NCBI GenBank assembly: GCA_039812085.1
Contig: JBDHZU010000033.1
Location: forward strand, 1-15,979
DNA from: JBDHZU01 sp039812085
GTDB lineage: Bacteria; Actinomycetota; Actinomycetes; S36-B12; UBA10799
Reading direction: 5' to 3'
Length of the DNA stretch: 15,979 nt
The translations under genes were made by a program, and so were the position numbers. Shown piece after piece: positions 5,793-12,597 of the stretch; the stretch's first letter is position 1; each line of letters starts with the position of its first letter. The notes beneath the pieces were generated by a model that saw only the letters and a list, made by a program, of their open reading frames with translations, was not told the DNA's origin and did not search any database.

Positions 5793-7324
5793 TGAAGATC
5801 CCTCGTCCGAGCTGGGCGAATCTGCGAGGTTCCACCCTTCGTACTCGGCTCGTGGCCACATTGCTCGCACTCGCTGCCCTCGGGCTCATCGTGAGCGGTG
5901 TGTTGGTGAACAACCAGTTGAAGAGTTACTTGATCAGTCGAGTGGACGAACAGTTGACTTCTGCGGTTGGCCCGATGAGTCACACCCTGCTGTCGACTAA
6001 TGAATACCCAGTGGGACCAATTGGCCCGATGGACACGATTCCGATCGGGACCTACGCCGCCTTATATGACGCGAACGGCCAGTTGGTCTCACAAGCACAG
6101 ATCGCCCTCACCAACTCCGCTGACCCGCTTCGCCAACGCATCACCACTGGCAATGCCTACGCCGCCCCGAACATCTCCCCTGACCTGATCACCAGCCTGT
6201 CGAACGGCACCGCAGAGTTCGTCACCACCTCCGGCAATGGATCGATCAGTAGCTTTCGATCGATCCTGTACCGCACTGACCAGCAGTCCATCGTCGTTTC
6301 CATGCCACTGACAGATGTGAATGCGACCCTCGCCCAACTTCGGTGGTTGGAACTGGCTATCGGACTGGCCATTCTTGCTCTACTCGGACTAGGTGCCTAC
6401 CTGCTTATCCGGCGTGAACTACGTCCACTGACCACGATGCGAGACACCGCTGCACGCATCGCCGGCGGCGACCTCAGCCAACGTGTTGACGAACAAGCAG
6501 GGGGCAGCGAAGTCGCCGAGCTTGGTCGTTCGCTGAACACCATGCTGGGTCAGATCGAACAGTCCTTCATCGAAAAGCAGCAGAGCCAGCAGCGATTGCG
6601 GCAATTCGTCTCTGACGCATCGCATGAACTGCGCACACCCTTGACCAGCATTCGAGGCTATGCGGAAATGTTTTCGCGCGGGGCAGCCAGCAGCGAAGCA
6701 GATTTGGCCGTAGTGATGCGTCGGATCGACTCCGAAAGTGTGCGCATGTCGAGCTTGGTGGAACAACTACTCACCTTGGCCCGCTTGGACGAACAACCCG
6801 AGCGCACAACCGAGCGAGTCGACCTTGCGGAGTTGGTGAACGATTCCGTGCTGGATATTCGCGCTGGATTCAACGATCACCCCATTTCGCTGACCCTTGC
6901 CGATCAGACACCCATCGTTCAGGCTGACCCGCACGCCATCCAACAAGTGATGAGCAACCTGCTGGCGAATGCGTGCCGGCACACACCTGCAGGGACAGCA
7001 ATCGAGGTGTCACTGGCCCAGGTTGCGGATCGGGTTGCCGTCCGAGTGGCCGATCACGGTCCTGGAGTTCCCGACGAATTCATCGACAGCGCCTTCGATC
7101 GATTTGCACGAGCAGATTCCGCTCGTACTCGCACTGTGGGCGGCAGTGGTCTGGGGCTATCGATCGTGGCAGCGCTGGTGTCTGCACATGGCGGGCGTTA
7201 CGGGTATGAACCCACTGCGGGCGGCGGTGCGACGTTCTGGTTCGACCTACCAGTCAGCGCTGGCGATCGGTTGGATCAGTCGTCGATCGGGTTGCCTTCT
7301 TCGACCGGCACTCCCACGACCTGA
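5792..7324 (+). CDS. Sensor histidine kinase (HAMP, HisKA, HATPase)
   Basis: A 510-residue membrane kinase that should autophosphorylate and pass phosphate to the upstream regulator. From ATG 5792 there is a membrane segment at about 20-39, an extracytoplasmic sensor region at about 40-185 of no recognised fold, and a second membrane segment at about 187-206. A HAMP linker follows (RPLTTMRDTAARIAGGDLS). The HisKA motif SHELRTPLTSIRGYAE carries His278. The ATPase domain has the N-box NLLANACRHT at 389-398, DHGPG at 421-425 and GGSGLGL at 450-456. ATG 5792 overlaps the regulator's stop (TGATG). TTG at 5789 is also possible but less likely. The last 16 codons overlap the convergent WS/DGAT gene and lie beyond the conserved ATPase fold. 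Confidence 0.95.
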   Translation: MKIPRPSWANLRGSTLRTRLVATLLALAALGLIVSGVLVNNQLKSYLISRVDEQLTSAVGPMSHTLLSTNEYPVGPIGPMDTIPIGTYAALYDANGQLVSQAQIALTNSADPLRQRITTGNAYAAPNISPDLITSLSNGTAEFVTTSGNGSISSFRSILYRTDQQSIVVSMPLTDVNATLAQLRWLELAIGLAILALLGLGAYLLIRRELRPLTTMRDTAARIAGGDLSQRVDEQAGGSEVAELGRSLNTMLGQIEQSFIEKQQSQQRLRQFVSDASHELRTPLTSIRGYAEMFSRGAASSEADLAVVMRRIDSESVRMSSLVEQLLTLARLDEQPERTTERVDLAELVNDSVLDIRAGFNDHPISLTLADQTPIVQADPHAIQQVMSNLLANACRHTPAGTAIEVSLAQVADRVAVRVADHGPGVPDEFIDSAFDRFARADSARTRTVGGSGLGLSIVAALVSAHGGRYGYEPTAGGGATFWFDLPVSAGDRLDQSSIGLPSSTGTPTT

Positions 7325-8670
7325 GCAAACCCTTCGCGCAGACACTCCATCAGTACGGCACGATCCTCGATTGCCGCATCGTCGGATGCCACACCTATCG
7401 AGGCTTGCCCGTTGTAGGTCAACAAAGCCACGAACACAGCGGCACCGATCGGCGGCGGCATAGGGACGAGTTCGGTGACTGCAGCTCCAGCCAAGTAGAT
7501 CTGCATCGGTGGTCCGGGGATGTTCGATGCCGTCACATCGCTGGCCTGAGCAGCGGATGTCAGCAGTTCGTGGGGAATGAAGCGGCTGAACTCCCCCAAT
7601 CGATCCGTGTAGTCCAAGGCAGGTTCACTGCGAGCACGCTTTACTCGTCGGGAAAGCCGATCCATCAGCTCCTCAGCATCAGCCGAGTCAGTGGGCAGAT
7701 CGAATCGAGCAATCGTCACGGCATTCTGCGCGTCGGCTCCCTGCCGCGTTGAGATCGGCATATTGATATTCAGCCGCTCAACCGGATGTCCCATGCGTTG
7801 GTGGTAGTCACGCATACCGAGTGAGATCGCGGCCAGGAAGGCATCGTTGACGGTATGTCCCGAGGCCTTGGCCGCACCTTTCAACGTCGAGAAATCAATG
7901 ACGAAATTGTCGAAGTGGTAATTGATGCTGCGATCGACCATGACCGGTGATAGCGGCGCCGTCGGCGTCTTCAACATCCGTCCGAACGAACCGACAGTCT
8001 CCGTCACCGTCTCGAAAGCACGTTGCGGATCGGTCAGCGCTTCAACCAGGGACGGAACAGCGGACTTGATCACGCCTTTCGTGGTGTTGATCATCCACTC
8101 TGCGTTGTCTTGCACCATGATCTCGGCGAAGTGCCGTGGAGACAGTTCGGTGCCCTCAGGTTCTGGTGGCATCGGTCCAAGATCGAAGCCTTCCGGCGTG
8201 ATGTCGACCAGCGCTGCCCCCAAGGCAATTGCTCCCTGCCCGTCGGCAATGGCGTGGTGCAACTTGCTGATGAGCACCGCCTTATCTCCGGGCAGCCCTT
8301 CCAGCAAGGTCACTTTCCACAACGGACGATTGCGGTCAAAATCCGTCATGGATTGCCGGCGGGCCTCATCCAGCACGTCTTCCCAGGTGCTTCCTTCTGG
8401 CATGAGGAATCGCCGCAGATGGAAGGACAGGTCAAAGTTCGGATCAATCACCATTCGGGGAGCGGCAAAGCCGACTGGGCCTTCGACGATTTTCTTGCGC
8501 AAGATGTCCACGGTGCGGCTGGTGCGGTCATACCGCTCAACCAGGCGCGGCCAATCCGGGGATGAGTCCAGCACCATCAGCCCGATCATGGTGCTGCGCA
8601 TCGCGGGGTCTTCGGATGCCGAACGCCAGGTCGCAAAGTCCCACCCGGACAGTCGTTCAATCTGAGGCAC
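7276..8670 (-). CDS. WS/DGAT-family O-acyltransferase (wax ester/triacylglycerol synthase)
   Basis: A 464-residue acyl-CoA-dependent acyltransferase that joins fatty acyl groups to a long-chain alcohol or diacylglycerol, making storage lipid at the inner membrane. The catalytic HHAIADG (HHxxxDG) is at residues 138-144, preceded by RPLW at 115-118. Later come the NDAFLAA block and the SNIPGPP motif near the C-terminus, all diagnostic for the family. The length is typical. I chose GTG at 8670 (MPQIERLSGWD) because GGGAG lies 6 nt upstream and the WS/DGAT fold begins here. The frame continues to 8775, but that extension is not family-like. The 3' end overlaps the histidine kinase gene by 49 nt. 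Whether it prefers wax esters or triacylglycerol is unknown. A clustering of HAD-PlsC and WS/DGAT genes is also known from mycobacteria. Confidence 0.93.
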   Translation of the reverse strand: MPQIERLSGWDFATWRSASEDPAMRSTMIGLMVLDSSPDWPRLVERYDRTSRTVDILRKKIVEGPVGFAAPRMVIDPNFDLSFHLRRFLMPEGSTWEDVLDEARRQSMTDFDRNRPLWKVTLLEGLPGDKAVLISKLHHAIADGQGAIALGAALVDITPEGFDLGPMPPEPEGTELSPRHFAEIMVQDNAEWMINTTKGVIKSAVPSLVEALTDPQRAFETVTETVGSFGRMLKTPTAPLSPVMVDRSINYHFDNFVIDFSTLKGAAKASGHTVNDAFLAAISLGMRDYHQRMGHPVERLNINMPISTRQGADAQNAVTIARFDLPTDSADAEELMDRLSRRVKRARSEPALDYTDRLGEFSRFIPHELLTSAAQASDVTASNIPGPPMQIYLAGAAVTELVPMPPPIGAAVFVALLTYNGQASIGVASDDAAIEDRAVLMECLREGFAQVVGVPVEEGNPIDD

Positions 8671-8788
8671 GCGATTCTCCCGGTCTCGCCATGAGGTTCG
8701 GTGCTCAACGCTACTTACGCAACCCCACCCAACGCGAGACGACATCGCCCGCATCGAACCTGCGGAAGCCTTCATCTCCCAGGTAACG

Positions 8789-8827
8789 CAACGACCCTCG
8801 GTCTCCCGAAGGAGCCGAGGGCCGTTG
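8789..8827 (-). terminator. Strong hairpin terminator of the cold-shock gene with a UUCG loop
   Basis: Nested arms pair CAACG/CGTTG, CCCTCGG/CCGAGGG and CTCC/GGAG, with one mismatch (A8794/C8822) and one single-base bulge (T8802). On the minus strand the loop is TTCG closed by C-G, the extra-stable UUCG tetraloop. It lies 14 nt past the cold-shock stop codon. The downstream T content is modest. Confidence 0.8.
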
Positions 8828-8841
8828 TGACGTTGAGTGAG

Positions 8842-9045
8842 TTACGCGGGGCGAACCTGGTCCGCCTGCGGACCCTTCTGTCCCTGCGTGATCTCGAATT
8901 CCACGCGCTGACCTTCGTCGAGCGTGCGGAAACCGTCCATGGCGATCGCCGAGTAGTGGACGAATACGTCAGCACCCCCGCCGTCTTGTTCGATGAAGCC
9001 GAACCCCTTCTCGGAGTTGAACCACTTGACTGTGCCTTGTGCCAT
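8842..9045 (-). CDS. CspA-family cold-shock protein
   Basis: A 67-residue single cold-shock domain (OB fold) that binds single-stranded RNA and DNA and acts as an RNA chaperone in the cytoplasm. The RNA-binding motifs are KGFGFI (RNP1, residues 13-18) and VFVHYS (RNP2, 27-32), and the opening MAQGTVKWFNSEKGFGFI is classic for the family. Length is normal. The start ATG at 9045 has GGAG 11 nt upstream, a longer than usual spacing. The gene stands alone, with a strong terminator behind it and a leader containing two hairpins in front, so expression may be controlled through mRNA structure. This cannot be assigned to a particular csp paralogue from sequence. Confidence 0.97.
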   Translation of the reverse strand: MAQGTVKWFNSEKGFGFIEQDGGGADVFVHYSAIAMDGFRTLDEGQRVEFEITQGQKGPQADQVRPA

Positions 9046-9067
9046 CTTGCTGAAATCTCCTTATGGT

Positions 9068-9103
9068 GTGGCGGGGTGCCACGTCACCAGTCTGCCATCT
9101 GGT
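9068..9103 (-). promoter_or_regulatory. Structured 5' leader of the cold-shock gene (two hairpins)
   Basis: GTGGC (9068-9072) pairs with GCCAC (9078-9082), and ACCAG (9086-9090) pairs with CTGGT (9099-9103). Both lie just upstream of GGAG and the ATG, so they are likely in the mRNA leader. Temperature-sensitive folding is a hypothesis by analogy with E. coli cspA. No promoter hexamers are clear. Confidence 0.4.
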
Positions 9104-9121
9104 ACGTGCATCTCGCATCAA

Positions 9122-9160
9122 TGACCCGCAATTTGTGGATCATTACCCAATTTTGGGTCA
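9122..9160. repeat. Nested inverted repeats between lipoprotein and cold-shock genes
   Basis: ACCCAA (9145-9150) and TTGGGT (9153-9158) form a tight inverted repeat directly at the lipoprotein stop codon. TGACCC (9122-9127) and GGGTCA (9155-9160) form a wider one. No T-run follows on either strand. It may be a weak terminator for the lipoprotein gene or an operator for the cold-shock promoter. Confidence 0.35.
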
Positions 9161-9703
9161 GTCAGCACGACCGTGAATGGTGAGCACGACGGGTCGATTG
9201 GTCTGGATCGTGCCCTGATTAATCGTGAACGCTCTGGCGGTCTGCACCTCAATAGTTTGGGGGGAAACGACTGTTCCCAGCAGCCCCGTGGTCGGAACAA
9301 CCTGCCAGACTTCCTTACCGAAAGTCACGGTTCCGTCGATCACTCGGCCATTCGCAGCCACCGAGAGGTTGACTGACCACGTTGAACTGCCATCAGCAGC
9401 TTGGGCGGCCGCAATCAACTTCGTCGCGCCGTTGACGTTGCTCACCGTGAGAGTTCCGGATGTCGCATTCAGGTTGCCATTACCGGCGATCTGCAAGGAC
9501 GAACCATCCTGGATCGCATACTTCGGTGCAATCGGGCCCTGGGTGGTGTTCGTGGGTTCTGGCGACGGCTTATGAGTCGTTTTCGTCACCGTTGGGGTGG
9601 GAGCAGGCGATGCAGTGGAACAACCGACCACCAACGCACCAACGGCAATGACGACTGACCCTGCCCAGACCCAGCGGGTACGCGCATCCGGGTGTGAGGT
9701 CAT
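9158..9703 (-). CDS. Predicted lipoprotein, function unknown
   Basis: A 181-residue exported protein. The N-terminus is basic, followed by a hydrophobic stretch and the lipobox LVVGC with lipidated Cys28, so it should be anchored on the outer face of the cytoplasmic membrane. Residues about 31-58 form a Pro/Thr/Ser-rich spacer. The remaining ~120 residues alternate short hydrophobic and polar stretches, suggesting a beta-rich domain without visible catalytic motif. I do not recognise the domain. The ATG at 9703 is supported by TACGCT exactly 6 nt upstream (leaderless pattern). It is divergent from the aquaporin gene, with 66 nt between the two starts, so the pair could share control. No functional link between them is shown by sequence. 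Confidence 0.82.
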   Translation of the reverse strand: MTSHPDARTRWVWAGSVVIAVGALVVGCSTASPAPTPTVTKTTHKPSPEPTNTTQGPIAPKYAIQDGSSLQIAGNGNLNATSGTLTVSNVNGATKLIAAAQAADGSSTWSVNLSVAANGRVIDGTVTFGKEVWQVVPTTGLLGTVVSPQTIEVQTARAFTINQGTIQTNRPVVLTIHGRAD

Positions 9704-9709
9704 TGGGGA

Positions 9710-9715
9710 AGCGTA
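9710..9715 (-). promoter_or_regulatory. Putative -10 element TACGCT of the lipoprotein gene
   Basis: TACGCT fits TANNNT and lies exactly 6 nt before the ATG at 9703. There is no Shine-Dalgarno-like purine run between them, which favours a leaderless transcript. No clear -35. Confidence 0.5.
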
Positions 9716-9755
9716 CGCAGTGCTCGACAGCAGGCATCGAGTGGTCCCGACGGTC

Positions 9756-9761
9756 TAGCTT
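9756..9761 (+). promoter_or_regulatory. Candidate -10 element TAGCTT of the aquaporin gene
   Basis: TAGCTT fits TANNNT 8 nt upstream of the ATG at 9770, slightly further than in the other genes here. The palindrome TTGATCAA overlaps its end. Support is weak. Confidence 0.3.
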
Positions 9762-9769
9762 GATCAACC

Positions 9770-10525
9770 ATGAACCCGACCGCACCTGAGATCTTTTATT
9801 CCGAATTCATCGGTACCGCCCTACTGCTGCTGCTAGGTATTGGCGTCGGCTGTAACCAGACCTTGAAGAAGTCATTCGGCAACGGACCAAGCTGGCTGCT
9901 GACTGCATTCGGTTGGGGTTTCGCAGTTTTCGTCGGTGCCAGCGTTTCGTGGCGTAGCGGTGCCCAACTGAACCCAGCGGTCACCTTCGCCCTGGCCATC
10001 ACGGGCAGCTCAAGCTGGAGTCAGGTTCCGATCTACGTGATCGCTCAGTTACTTGGCGCCATGGTTGGCGCGCTGCTGGCATACCTGATGTACAAGAAGC
10101 AGTTCGATACTCACGACTCCCCCGAGACCACCGGTGGGCTGTTCTACACAGCTCCTAGCGTGCCGTCGCGGGTATGGAACGTCATTTCCGAAACGATTGC
10201 GACCTTCGTGCTCATCTTCTGGGTGCTGGAGAGTTCTCCGTTCCAGCCCGGTACCGGCGACTCCGCACCAGTATTCGGTAACGCCGCACTGGGATACGCC
10301 GGTGTCGCATTCGTGGTGATTGCCATCGGTGGCAGCCTCGGTGGTGCCACGGGTTACGCGGTCAATCCGGCTCGTGACTTGGGTCCTCGTTTGACCTACC
10401 CAATGCTGCCGATTGAAGGCAAGCAGAAGGTGGATTGGGCATATGCCTGGGTTCCGGTGATTGGTCCGCTGCTCGGAGCCGCTATTGCTGGTGGGCTGTT
10501 CCTTCTCTTTACCCCGCCTCACTAG
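9770..10525 (+). CDS. Aquaporin / glycerol-facilitator-like MIP channel
   Basis: A 251-residue inner-membrane channel with the six-helix, two-half-helix MIP fold. The two pore motifs are NPA at residues 68-70 (GAQLNPAVT) and 199-201 (NPARDLGPR). The Asp after the second NPAR, Trp49 in helix 2, and the aromatic Tyr before the second NPA match the glycerol-conducting (GlpF) class more than strict water channels. The usual His of GAHLNPA is Gln here. The long loop D (about 113-135) and loop near 155-168 are polar. It likely passes water, glycerol or other small neutral solutes. Glycerol uptake would suit the lipid genes in this window, but that link is inference. Length is normal and the start ATG 9770 begins directly before the first helix. 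Confidence 0.92.
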   Translation: MNPTAPEIFYSEFIGTALLLLLGIGVGCNQTLKKSFGNGPSWLLTAFGWGFAVFVGASVSWRSGAQLNPAVTFALAITGSSSWSQVPIYVIAQLLGAMVGALLAYLMYKKQFDTHDSPETTGGLFYTAPSVPSRVWNVISETIATFVLIFWVLESSPFQPGTGDSAPVFGNAALGYAGVAFVVIAIGGSLGGATGYAVNPARDLGPRLTYPMLPIEGKQKVDWAYAWVPVIGPLLGAAIAGGLFLLFTPPH

Positions 10526-10531
10526 CGGCAA

Positions 10532-10549
10532 AGCGCAGTTAGCTGCGCT
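10532..10549. terminator. Convergent hairpin terminator between aquaporin and hydrolase genes
   Basis: AGCGCAG (10532-10538) and CTGCGCT (10543-10549) form a perfect 7-bp stem with loop TTAG, 7 nt after the aquaporin stop. The loop contains the TAA stop of the convergent gene. On the minus strand it is followed by TTTGCC, a short T-run, so it may serve both genes. Confidence 0.55.
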
Positions 10550-11396
10550 GGGTGGGAATAACGGATTCCACGATGGGTGCAGTGGTACCCGTTTGATCCA
10601 TGGCAATCAGTTGTTGCGCCACGATGGACAAGATGCGGGGTTCATTACCGATGCCCAAATGGGTGGAGTCCACTTCCAGCAGCTTGGCATCGGGGTCCAG
10701 ACAGGCACGCCAATCGACAACGCCGTCGGCTCGGGTCCAGATCCCCAGGTAGGGAACCGTGTCGGGGAATGGCCGCTGCATCTCATCGAGTACTCGCTCG
10801 GCGCATTCCCCGGTGATACAGGACTGGCTCATCACTCCGGTCATACCGAACGCGTGCATCTTGGTGAGTAAATCGATCTGCTTAGCAGCAACCGAGCTGA
10901 TGGCCAACGGGTTGGCATTGGGGCTGACGAGGGTGACCAGCCCACTCACCATGTCCGGGTTACGGATCGCGAGCATCTTGCCGAGGAATCCCCCACGGCT
11001 CCATCCGACCAAACTGACCGGACGTCCGTAACGGGAGGTCAGGACATCGAGTCGATGCTCCAGACCATCCAGCAATGAGAACGTGCAATCCACATTGAGT
11101 CGAATGCCGGAACGGGCAGGGGCAAAGTTCCAGTGTTTGAGCGTGCGGGCCATCGTGCTCATGGACCAATCGCCGGTGAGGAATCCAGGAATCAGCATTG
11201 TGGGTAGGCCGTCAGCGTCAATATCGCTATCCCAACATTCCTGTCGATTGCGGCGGGAACCGTGGGACGTGACGACGGAGGCGTTCTCGCGCAGGATGGT
11301 GCGCGCACTCGGGCGGAAGTAGGCGGGAACTACCGCCGGTAGGGCTTCGCCGTGCCTCATATTCGGCACAGTACGACTCCAACTCACGCGTGTCAC
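10539..11396 (-). CDS. Alpha/beta-hydrolase, esterase/lipase-like
   Basis: A 285-residue soluble alpha/beta-hydrolase. TMLIPGFLTGDWSM at about 66-79 is the strand and oxyanion loop of the fold, and GWSRGG at 131-136 is the nucleophile elbow with Ser133. D224 or D228 (TRADGVVDW) and His246 (STHLGIG) complete a plausible catalytic triad. It resembles actinobacterial esterase/lipase proteins with the GWSxGG signature, and the substrate is not predictable. There is no signal peptide. The GTG at 11396 gives the longest frame. ATG at 11360 (MRHGEALP) is at least as likely because TACTGT (11373-11368) precedes it by 7 nt, and this would give 273 residues. It converges with the aquaporin gene and diverges from sbcD. 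Confidence 0.85.
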   Translation of the reverse strand: MTRVSWSRTVPNMRHGEALPAVVPAYFRPSARTILRENASVVTSHGSRRNRQECWDSDIDADGLPTMLIPGFLTGDWSMSTMARTLKHWNFAPARSGIRLNVDCTFSLLDGLEHRLDVLTSRYGRPVSLVGWSRGGFLGKMLAIRNPDMVSGLVTLVSPNANPLAISSVAAKQIDLLTKMHAFGMTGVMSQSCITGECAERVLDEMQRPFPDTVPYLGIWTRADGVVDWRACLDPDAKLLEVDSTHLGIGNEPRILSIVAQQLIAMDQTGTTAPIVESVIPTQRS

Positions 11397-11430
11397 GTCA
11401 GATAAACGCCGTGTTGTCAGAGTCTCTTCG

Positions 11431-11436
11431 TAACGT
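11431..11436 (+). promoter_or_regulatory. Putative -10 element TAACGT of the sbcDC operon
   Basis: TAACGT fits TANNNT and is followed by exactly 6 nt and the ATG at 11443. This suggests leaderless transcription of the operon. GGG in the spacer is too close to the start to be a normal ribosome-binding site. The hexamer lies between the two divergent genes. Confidence 0.5.
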
Positions 11437-11442
11437 CAGGGC

Positions 11443-12597
11443 ATGCGAATCCTCCACACCAGTGACTGGCATCTGGGCCGGTCGTTGCATGGGGTGGATT
11501 TGATGCGCTATCAGCGCGAGATTTTGGGAGAAATCGCCCAAATTGCCGCTCAGGAACACGTAGATGCCGTCATCGTCGCCGGTGACGTTTATGACCGGAC
11601 GATTCCCCCTGTCCAAGCCGTTCAGATTTTTACTGAGGTGCTGCAGCAACTGGCAGAACAGTGCACGGTGATCGTCACGTCGGGTAACCACGATTCAGCT
11701 GTGAGATTGGGACAGGGAGCCTGCCTGTACCGCGATGGTGTTCATGTCGTCACCAATTCGCAGTCAGTAGGCGAACGGATCGAACTACGAGATTCCGCCG
11801 GGCACGTAGCGCATGTGTACCCGATCCCCTACCTCGATCCAGACACCGTTCGGTATCAATTCAGCGATACCGATGAGCCCCTCGCCAGATCTCACGAGGC
11901 AGTCACGATGGCTGCGATGGATCGGATTCGAGCTATCGCAGCCGATTCTCCGGGGATTCCGTACATCGTCGCGGCACATCTATTCGCCGTTGGTGGCCAA
12001 CCCAGCGACAGCGAGCGGGATATCAGCGTGGGTGGGGTGGACAGTGTTGCTGCCGGGGTCTTCGATGGTGCTGATTACGTCGCTCTCGGACATCTGCATG
12101 GTCCCCAACAGATCAGCGGTCCAGCCGGAACGACCGTTCGCTACAGCGGTTCGCCGATGCGGTTCTCCTTGTCTGAGGCCGGGCACACCAAGTCCGTCAC
12201 CATCGTCGAGATCGAGGAAGCAAACGTTTCCACGCGCTTAATCACGCTAGCCCAACCCCGCGAACTCACCAGTCTGACCGGATTCTTCGATGACCTGTGT
12301 GCGCTTGCGCCTATACACGGCGACGATTGGGTGGAGCTGATCGTGACTGATCCAGCCCGACCTGAAGAACTGATCGCGCGACTCAAGCAGCACTTTCCTC
12401 ATGCTCTTTCCATCACCCATCGGCCACCCACCAAAGCCATTGATCTGCGGCAACCAATCACGACTGGCCAAACCGATCCGATGACCGTGATTGAACAGTT
12501 CGTTGTCGATGTCACAGATACGCCCGCAACCAGCGACGAAGTCATCGTGCTGCGCGATGCTGTCGAGAATGCCCAACAGCAGGATCGGAGCAACTGA
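11443..12597 (+). CDS. sbcD: SbcD, nuclease subunit of the SbcCD DNA-end processing complex
   Basis: A 384-residue calcineurin-like metallophosphoesterase, the bacterial Mre11 homologue. With SbcC it cuts hairpins, DNA palindromes and protein-blocked double-strand ends in the nucleoid. The metal-binding motifs are all present: SDWHLG (Asp8, His10), GDVYDR at 47-52, GNHDS at 81-85, His179 (AAHLF) and GHLHG at 216-220. The C-terminal ~130 residues form the capping domain, and a polar helix that would contact SbcC follows. Length is typical. The start ATG 11443 begins directly with the first strand MRILHTSDWH. Its TGA overlaps the ATG of sbcC by one base, so the two are co-translated, as in most bacteria. 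Confidence 0.97.
   Translation: MRILHTSDWHLGRSLHGVDLMRYQREILGEIAQIAAQEHVDAVIVAGDVYDRTIPPVQAVQIFTEVLQQLAEQCTVIVTSGNHDSAVRLGQGACLYRDGVHVVTNSQSVGERIELRDSAGHVAHVYPIPYLDPDTVRYQFSDTDEPLARSHEAVTMAAMDRIRAIAADSPGIPYIVAAHLFAVGGQPSDSERDISVGGVDSVAAGVFDGADYVALGHLHGPQQISGPAGTTVRYSGSPMRFSLSEAGHTKSVTIVEIEEANVSTRLITLAQPRELTSLTGFFDDLCALAPIHGDDWVELIVTDPARPEELIARLKQHFPHALSITHRPPTKAIDLRQPITTGQTDPMTVIEQFVVDVTDTPATSDEVIVLRDAVENAQQQDRSN

Noticed and set aside
7405..7463. Tail of an alternative plus-strand frame running past the kinase gene
   Set aside because: It is in another frame than the kinase and lies antisense to the WS/DGAT gene. No domain supports it.
8380..8397. Second TTCCCAG-N4-TTCC-like site resembling the response regulator operator
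   Set aside because: It is inside the WS/DGAT coding sequence and only the first half is complete. A single 7-mer is expected by chance about twice in a window this size on both strands.
7922..8665. Long open frame (247 codons) on the plus strand
   Set aside because: It is antisense to the WS/DGAT gene, whose HHAIADG, RPLW and SNIPGPP motifs prove the minus-strand frame. The plus-strand product is Ser/Arg-rich with no domain signs.
8671..8775. 35-residue N-terminal extension of the WS/DGAT protein
   Set aside because: The family fold starts after GTG 8670, which has GGGAG at good spacing. The extension is Ser/Arg-rich and does not look conserved.
8701..9183. 160-codon plus-strand frame
   Set aside because: It runs antisense across the csp gene and through its terminator hairpin. 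No protein-like features.
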